Shown: positions 6,150 through 12,468 of the stretch, in pieces
How the letters are laid out: the number at the start of each line of letters is the position of its first letter
How positions within the stretch are numbered: the first letter of the stretch is position 1
Origin: Candidatus Adiutrix sp.
GTDB lineage: Bacteria; Desulfobacterota; Desulfarculia; Adiutricales; Adiutricaceae
Length of the DNA stretch: 12,468 bases
Reading direction: 5' to 3'
Assembly: GCA_031273445.1 (NCBI GenBank)
Contig: JAISRV010000431.1
Location: 1-12,468 of the forward strand
Notes under the pieces: model-generated
Told to the model about the DNA's origin: nothing
Seen by the model: only the letters and a program-made list of their open reading frames with translations
The model's database searches: none
Made by a program: the position numbers and the translations under genes

Positions 6150-6279
6150 GGGGCAAGCCGCGCCCCGGCCGGCCGATAACCATCGTCGATCAGGCCGCAA
6201 TGGATCGGGTGCGAAGCATGAGGCGGTTGCCGAGGCGGTTGCCGAGGCGGTTGCCTCAGGGTCCAGGGCTCTGCCTTGG
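6150..6279 (-). repeat. Degenerate inverted copy of the 100-bp REP-like unit, expanded by a 12-bp tandem repeat
   Basis: Read on the minus strand from 6279, immediately after the rlpA stop codon, the order matches the unit at 5430: hairpin CCAAGGCagaGCCCTGG, then GACCC, then a diverged second hairpin (ATGCTTCGCACCCGATCC), then CCTGATCGACG and TCGGCCGG, corresponding to CCTGGTCGGCG and TCGGCCGG. Between the two hairpins lie three copies of a 12-bp unit, AGGCGGTTGCCG on the plus strand (6221-6232, 6233-6244 and a partial third). Homology is judged by eye. The first hairpin and GATCC core are convincing, the tail less so. Confidence 0.65.
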
Positions 6280-7104
6280 TCAGCGTCTGAGAATGCTGGT
6301 CTGGCTGTAGCCGTTTCTGCTCAGGCGGCTGCGCAGGCTGTCGGCCGCCTGTTGGCTGCCCAGCCCGTCTATGGAGACCAGAAAGCGCATTTGGTCGCCT
6401 TGGCGTTTCAGGCCCAGACGGACGGAAGAATAGTCGCGCTTCAGTTCGCTTAAAAGTTTTTCCGCCAGGTAGGGGTCGCTGCCCAGAACCACCTCTACGC
6501 CGAAGAACCGCGCCCCGGCTTTTCCCGCCGCCGCGCTTCGGGTCGCCGCGTCGCCCCGTTTTTCTTCCGCCGCCAGGCGGCGGGCTTGTTCTCCGGTTAT
6601 GGCTTTGAGGCTGACGCGAGCCAGCCCGGCTCTCAACATGCCCATTTCCTGGGCCGCGGCCCGGCTTAAGTCAATGACCCGCCCTTTTATAAAGGGGCCG
6701 CGGTCGTTTATCCGCATGGTCATGACCTTTTTATTGTCAAGGTTAGTGACCTCGACCCAGGTATGCAGCGGCAGCGTTTTATGGGCGGCGGATATTTTGT
6801 TCATATCGTAGACTTCGCCGCTGGCGGTTTTGCGCCCATGAAAAGGTTCGCCGTACCATGAGGCCTGGCCTTTTTCCTTGAAGCCCTCCGCCGAGGCTAG
6901 TATATAATAGCGTTGACCTTTGATTACATAGGACTTGCCGCTTCTTTTGGGGCCGAAAGCGCAGCCGCAGAGGCTGACGGCCATCAGAAGCGTTAAAATG
7001 AACCGGCCATATTTCAGGTTTTTAAAAAAATTGCCGGTCTTCGCTTCAGCGGGCTTGTCTATGGAGGATTTAAAATCGTGAAAATAAGAGGCTTCCTGGC
7101 TCAT
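6280..7104 (-). CDS. rlpA: RlpA-type septal lytic transglycosylase lipoprotein with SPOR domain
   Basis: A 274-residue protein. Hydrophobic residues 35-47 lead to a lipobox SLCGC with Cys48 as the lipidated residue, so it should be an outer-membrane lipoprotein. Residues 79-166 are the double-psi beta-barrel catalytic domain: GQASWYGEPFHGRKTASGE, AAHKTLP, INDRGPF and VIDLSRAAA. Glu97, Asp100, His108 and Asp134 sit at the conserved RlpA positions. Residues 200-274 form a SPOR domain, which in this family binds glycan strands lacking stem peptides at the division septum. Known members cleave such denuded strands and help daughter cells separate. The ATG is supported by AAGGAG six bases upstream (plus-strand 7111-7116), but it gives an unusually long 34-residue region before the hydrophobic core and a 27-base head-on overlap with dacB. 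No better internal start is visible. Confidence 0.93.
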   Translation of the reverse strand: MSQEASYFHDFKSSIDKPAEAKTGNFFKNLKYGRFILTLLMAVSLCGCAFGPKRSGKSYVIKGQRYYILASAEGFKEKGQASWYGEPFHGRKTASGEVYDMNKISAAHKTLPLHTWVEVTNLDNKKVMTMRINDRGPFIKGRVIDLSRAAAQEMGMLRAGLARVSLKAITGEQARRLAAEEKRGDAATRSAAAGKAGARFFGVEVVLGSDPYLAEKLLSELKRDYSSVRLGLKRQGDQMRFLVSIDGLGSQQAADSLRSRLSRNGYSQTSILRR

Positions 7105-8541
7105 ATAAAACTCCTTGCCGCCGCCGCCGGCGCGCTGACCCTAATTTTGAACCTGGGCCTGGCTGAACCGTCGGCCGCCGAAACCCAAATTCAAAAGAAG
7201 AAAACCCAGGCAAACGCCACAGGAAAGAAAACAACAAAAAAAAGCTCGCCAAAGACCGGGGCGGCGCTTAAAAAAACTTCCAAATCCGGTAAGTCAGCTA
7301 AAAAAAGACCAGCCGCCAAGCGGGCCGACCAGGCCCTTTCCCTGCCGTGGCCGCAAAACCTGCAAGCCCTGGTCGGCGACGGCGCGGTTCTGGTGGTCGA
7401 CCATCACGCGCCCAAAGGCCAGCCCAGGGAACTATACGCCTACAATGCGGAGAAGGCCTATGTTCCTGCTTCCATCATTAAAATCGTCACTTCCGGGGCC
7501 GCACTTGAATTTTTTGGCCCTGATTATCGGTTTAAAACCGATTTTTTGTTGACTGCCGACAAAGACTTGTGGGTAGTCGGTTACGGAGACCCATATCTTG
7601 TGTCGGAAGAATTGGCCCAAGCCGTCAAGGGCCTGCAAAAAAAAGGCTTGAAAGAGGTGCGTCATCTGTATCTTGACGGCTCTTATTTTCAAAAGGGGCT
7701 GGTGCTCGACGGCAACACCCAGACCAGGAACCCTTACGACGCCTATAACGGCGCCGTCAGCGTCAACTTCAACACCATCAATTTTGCCCGCGACAAGAAA
7801 GGCACGGTGCTGCGTTCCTCGCCGCATATTCCGCTGACCCCACTGGCCAGGGAGATGGGCGCCAGTTTCAAGCGCAGGGGCTCTTTTTGCCTCAATATTT
7901 CCGAAAGCCCGGAAATGGCTGAATTGCACGCGGGCCAGACCATAAGGGCTCATCTGGAAGAAGCCGGCGTTAAGGTGAGGGGGGAAATTATTGCCGGGCA
8001 GACCGCGCCTAAGCGGCTCCAGGTTTTTTATTCTCACGTTTCCTCAAAAAATATGGAAGACAATATACGCAGCCTGCTGGAGCATTCCAACAACTTTATG
8101 ACCAATCAGATTTTTCTGGCCCTGGGGGCCGAATTATACGGCGCCCCGGCCACCCTGGAAAAGTCGCGGCTAGCTATGGCCGAATATTTCAAGCGCCATT
8201 CGCTCAGCCCCATTTTCATGGGCGACGGCAGCGGCTTGAGCCGCCAGACCACCCTTACCGCGCGGCAGATGGCCGCTGTTTTGGAAATCGTCGAGCCGGA
8301 ACGCCATCTCTTCCGCAACTGCGACGACGGTCAAGTATTATGCAAGACCGGGACCATGAGCGATATAAAGACTTTAGCCGGATATATCCAGCGCCCGGGC
8401 GACCCCGACCGCCCGATCAGCTTCGTCGTTCTCCTCAACGGGACTTCCTATCCGGCCAAAATCCGCAATGACGTGCTGTCGATACTAAAGGCGGAATTCG
8501 CCCCGCCTCTCCGCCCGGCCTCAAGCGCCGGCGGCCGCTGA
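7078..8541 (+). CDS. dacB: PBP4-type D-alanyl-D-alanine carboxypeptidase/endopeptidase
   Basis: A 487-residue protein with a signal peptide (hydrophobic 12-28, likely cleaved near the Ala-rich stretch by residue 34). Residues 40-84 are a lysine-rich low-complexity linker with 15 Lys. The class C penicillin-binding domain follows, with all three active-site motifs: SIIK (Ser132, Lys135), SNN (337-339) and KTG (423-425). The PYDAYNGAVSVNFNTI and GDGSGLSR stretches are also typical of peptidase family S13. The enzyme removes terminal D-Ala or cuts peptide cross-links in periplasmic peptidoglycan. Translation starts at GTG 7078, with GGAGGA at 7063-7068 nine bases upstream. This ribosome site lies inside the divergent rlpA gene. 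The pairing with rlpA suggests shared control of wall remodelling. The spacing between the first two motifs is a little shorter than in E. coli PBP4, but the fold appears complete. Confidence 0.95.
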   Translation: MKIRGFLAHIKLLAAAAGALTLILNLGLAEPSAAETQIQKKKTQANATGKKTTKKSSPKTGAALKKTSKSGKSAKKRPAAKRADQALSLPWPQNLQALVGDGAVLVVDHHAPKGQPRELYAYNAEKAYVPASIIKIVTSGAALEFFGPDYRFKTDFLLTADKDLWVVGYGDPYLVSEELAQAVKGLQKKGLKEVRHLYLDGSYFQKGLVLDGNTQTRNPYDAYNGAVSVNFNTINFARDKKGTVLRSSPHIPLTPLAREMGASFKRRGSFCLNISESPEMAELHAGQTIRAHLEEAGVKVRGEIIAGQTAPKRLQVFYSHVSSKNMEDNIRSLLEHSNNFMTNQIFLALGAELYGAPATLEKSRLAMAEYFKRHSLSPIFMGDGSGLSRQTTLTARQMAAVLEIVEPERHLFRNCDDGQVLCKTGTMSDIKTLAGYIQRPGDPDRPISFVVLLNGTSYPAKIRNDVLSILKAEFAPPLRPASSAGGR

Positions 8542-8606
8542 CGGCGGCTTCCAGGCCGAAAAGCCCCGCCGGCGCCGCGGGCGGCGAAAAAAATCAAAAA
8601 AAACGG

Positions 8607-8635
8607 TTGACAGAATTTTCAATATCTGCTAAAAC
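8607..8635 (+). promoter_or_regulatory. Strong sigma-70 promoter of the str operon leader
   Basis: A perfect TTGACA (8607-8612), a 17-base spacer and TAAAAC (8630-8635, four of six) precede a likely start near 8642. It is the best promoter in the window and lies after dacB and before the leader and terminator that precede rpsL. Confidence 0.8.
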
Positions 8636-8641
8636 ACCAAA

Positions 8642-8820
8642 ACCATGTCGATGCTCTCAAGCACCTGAGTATGACTTCCGGCCGAAAGCGGCCAATAAGG
8701 AAGCCCAACCTTGAGAATATCGTCGCTTTACCGGCGGCTCAAGCGCGAGCTTGACGGTAAAAAGCCCTTTCCGGGTGCACCTCGGGGAAACTGGCGAGCC
8801 GAATTACGGCTTTTTTATTT
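8642..8820 (+). ncRNA. Structured leader or small RNA upstream of rpsL, attenuator-like, family not recognised
   Basis: Between the promoter and an intrinsic terminator lies about 180 bases with well-formed helices: P0 TCTCAAG/CTTGAGA (8655-8661 with 8710-8716) enclosing P1 (CTTCC/GGAAG at 8675 and 8699, plus GGCCG/CGGCC); P2 TTTACCG/CGGTAAA (8727-8733 with 8755-8761) capped by TCAAGC/GCTTGA; and P3 TTTCC/GGAAA (8768-8772 with 8786-8790). AAAAAGCC (8759-8766) can pair with GGCTTTTT (8808-8815), which would break both P2 and the terminator, as in an antiterminator. I do not recognise the cobalamin, TPP, c-di-GMP, glycine, SAM or Moco consensus. It is either a cis-acting switch for the ribosomal operon or a separate small RNA. 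Confidence 0.6.
8797..8820 (+). terminator. Intrinsic terminator at the end of the rpsL leader RNA
   Basis: AGCCG (8797-8801), loop AATTA and CGGCT (8807-8811) run into six T and then ATTT. The stem is short (5 bp), which suits a conditional terminator. It stands about 155 bases before rpsL, so transcription from the promoter at 8607 must read through it, or another promoter must lie between 8820 and 8960. Confidence 0.75.
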
Positions 8821-8877
8821 GTGGATCAAAGCCAGTCTTCCGCCGCCTTGAGGTCCTAAGGCTCGGTAAGGGGATTA

Positions 8878-8918
8878 TTTTTGTCTGACTAATTTTTGTC
8901 TGACTAATTTTTGTCTAA
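8878..8918 (+). repeat. 15-bp tandem repeat upstream of rpsL
   Basis: TTTTTGTCTGACTAA is repeated at 8878-8892 and 8893-8907, with a partial third copy from 8908 (TTTTTGTCT, then AATG). It lies between the leader terminator and the rpsL ribosome binding site (AAGG 8962-8965). It could be a repeated operator, an A/T-rich RNA landing site or simple slippage; nothing in the sequence decides. Confidence 0.85.
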
Positions 8919-8973
8919 TGAAGCCGCCCCGTGAAACACAGGCCGCTTTAGGCCGGGTAATAAGGTTGAACAC

Positions 8974-9345
<372 letters not shown>

Positions 9346-9420
9346 GCGCCGTTTCGCTGATTCGACCGACGCTTCAGTTCTGACTTTTCAGCCATATTTT
9401 TCGACGACAGGTAGGTTAAG

Positions 9421-9891
9421 ATGCCCAGGCGCAGAGAGGTTTCCAAACGGGAGATCACTCCCGATCCGAAATACGGCAACAAGATGGTGGCCCGTTTCAT
9501 CAACAATCTTTTGCGTAAAGGCAAAAAGAGCACGGCCGAGCGCATTTTCTACGGCGCCATCGACATCATCGCCGAAAGAACCAAGGACGATCCCTTAAAG
9601 ACGTTTGAAAGAGCCCTGGAGCAGGCCAAACCGGCGGTGGAAGTCAAAAGCCGCCGTGTGGGCGGTTCGACCTACCAGGTGCCGGTGGAGATTCGCCCTG
9701 ATCGCCGTAATGCCCTGTCGATCCGCTGGCTGATCAATTATGCCCAGAACCGCGGCGAAAAAGGCATGGAGGCCAAACTGGCCGGCGAGTTGATGGACGC
9801 GGCGCAGGGCCGCGGCGGTTCCGTCAAAAAACGGGAAGACACCCACCGCATGGCCGAGGCCAATAAAGCCTTCGCCCACTACCGCTGGTAG
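9421..9891 (+). CDS. rpsG: 30S ribosomal protein S7
   Basis: 156 residues, the standard length. The sequence opens [20 protein letters not shown], contains [19 protein letters not shown] and ends in the C-terminal helix with [20 protein letters not shown]7 nucleates assembly of the 30S head by binding the 3' major domain of 16S rRNA and lines the E site. In E. coli it also represses its own operon by binding mRNA between rpsL and rpsG; here that gap is 75 bases and I cannot confirm an equivalent site. TAGG at 9412-9415 lies five bases before the ATG. Second gene of the str operon. Confidence 0.99.
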   Translation: MPRRREVSKREITPDPKYGNKMVARFINNLLRKGKKSTAERIFYGAIDIIAERTKDDPLKTFERALEQAKPAVEVKSRRVGGSTYQVPVEIRPDRRNALSIRWLINYAQNRGEKGMEAKLAGELMDAAQGRGGSVKKREDTHRMAEANKAFAHYRW

Positions 9892-10004
9892 TTCCCGACT
9901 TGTTGCCGCCGCCGTGGTCGTTCCGGCGGCCGACTTTTGTTCAAGCCTAGGCGCGCGCTTTTCAAAAAGCCGGCGCGGAGGGCGAAAAAAGCGCGCATGC
10001 GCCC

Positions 10005-10044
10005 CGGCCTTAAAGGCCGTCGCCGGCTTTGAAGGCCGGTTTTT
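10005..10044 (+). terminator. Attenuator-like paired hairpins between rpsG and fusA
   Basis: Segment 1 CGGCCT (10005-10010) pairs with segment 2 AGGCCG (10014-10019). Segment 3 CCGGC (10023-10027) pairs with segment 4 GCCGG (10035-10039), followed by TTTTT (10040-10044), a terminator-like hairpin ending one base before the fusA ribosome binding site AAGGA. Alternative pairings exist: segment 2 with CGGCTT (10024-10029, one G-T) and CGGCCTT (10005-10011) with AAGGCCG (10032-10038). No obvious leader peptide is seen. The stem is short and could equally gate ribosome access. Confidence 0.5.
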
Positions 10045-10057
10045 AAGGATTCAACTT

Positions 10058-12160
<2,103 letters not shown>

Positions 12161-12380
12161 CCGGCCTTTCCGGCTGACGCCTTCAACCGGCGATTTTTGC
12201 AATTAATCGCCATTATAGGCCCGGTCGGCGGCAAAAGCGTCGTGATTTCGGACTTTGAACGAAATCAGGCCTGATGAGTTCATTCGGCGATTCAAGAAAT
12301 AAAATTATCCGCGGCGGCCCCTTTGGCCCGCCCGATTAAAGCGCCCGCTATATCGCAAAAGAAGGGCAGTGGAGGCGAAA
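12161..12380 (+). other. fusA-tuf intergenic region with hairpins
   Basis: AGCCGG/CCGGCT (12159-12164 with 12170-12175) begins at the fusA stop codon. GGCGATT/AATCGCC (12189-12195 with 12205-12211) follows. GATTTCG/CGAAATC (12244-12250 with 12260-12266) runs into the palindrome ATCAGGCCTGAT (12264-12275). None has a T tract, so complete termination is unlikely. TAAAAT at 12300-12305 could be a -10 box for tuf, but the only nearby -35 candidate (TTCATT, 12279-12284) is 15 bases away. The 220-base gap makes a separate tuf promoter or a processing site plausible. Confidence 0.5.
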
Positions 12381-12468
12381 ATGGCCAAAAAGAAGTTTGA
12401 CCGCACCAAACCCCATGTCAACGTCGGCACCATCGGACATATCGACCACGGCAAAACCACGGCCACCG
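12381..12468 (+). CDS. tuf: Elongation factor Tu, N-terminal part (3' end outside window)
   Basis: The first 29 codons are present. They read [20 protein letters not shown] followed by IDHGKTTAT, the EF-Tu N-terminus with the complete P-loop [10 protein letters not shown]-Tu delivers aminoacyl-tRNA to the ribosome in its GTP form. GGAGG at 12371-12375 lies five bases before the ATG, the strongest ribosome binding site in the window and fitting for one of the most abundant proteins. Its place after fusA completes the rpsL-rpsG-fusA-tuf order. Confidence 0.97.
   Translation, partial: MAKKKFDRTKPHVNVGTIGHIDHGKTTAT

Noticed and set aside
8642..8820. Known riboswitch classes (cobalamin, TPP, c-di-GMP, glycine, SAM, Moco) or SRP/6S RNA
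   Set aside because: I looked for their conserved boxes and did not find them; the family is left open pending a covariance-model search.
9914..10057. GTG-initiated 48-residue N-terminal extension of EF-G
   Set aside because: The frame is open, but the extension is basic and unlike EF-G, it covers the hairpins, and the TTG at 10058 has a proper ribosome site and restores the family-typical N-terminus.
12279..12305. tuf promoter TTCATT/TAAAAT
   Set aside because: The 15-base spacing and poor -35 are too weak to call as a feature.

Overview
This is GC-rich chromosomal DNA from a Gram-negative bacterium. The outer-membrane and peptidoglycan genes (OmpA-type protein, lipoprotein RlpA, PBP4-type DacB) show two membranes. 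A folate/corrinoid methyltransferase of the Wood-Ljungdahl type and the general character of the proteins suggest an anaerobic Desulfobacterota (deltaproteobacterial) lineage. The taxonomy is an inference from gene content, not a sequence match.

Layout. (1) 1-231 is the 3' end of a methyltetrahydrofolate:corrinoid methyltransferase gene, closed by a clear intrinsic terminator. (2) 533-4641 holds three same-strand genes: a soluble coiled-coil protein with an 11-residue repeat, an 810-residue single-pass membrane protein (cytoplasmic sensor-like domain, one TM helix, periplasmic OmpA domain) and a Ras/Rab-like small GTPase. I read them as one envelope-to-cytoplasm GTPase module, the most interesting system in the window. 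(3) 4642-5086 is a hairpin-rich gap, followed by a small MerR-type regulator. (4) 5426-6279 is an 850-base non-coding repeat island between the convergent MerR and rlpA genes. It holds 100-bp REP-like tandem units, a degenerate inverted copy of the unit, short tandem repeats and a 114-bp imperfect palindrome. (5) 6280-8541 is a divergent pair of cell-wall genes, rlpA (-) and dacB (+), whose 5' ends overlap by 27 bases. (6) 8607-12468 is the str operon: a strong promoter, a folded leader ending in a terminator with a visible antiterminator pairing, then rpsL, rpsG, fusA (TTG start, own attenuator-like leader) and the start of tuf.

How the genes fit together. rlpA and dacB remodel septal and side-wall peptidoglycan, and the OmpA domain of the GTPase module is expected to hold that same peptidoglycan, so envelope maintenance is a theme of the left and middle parts. 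The right part is ordinary translation machinery; its interest lies in the two attenuator-like leaders.
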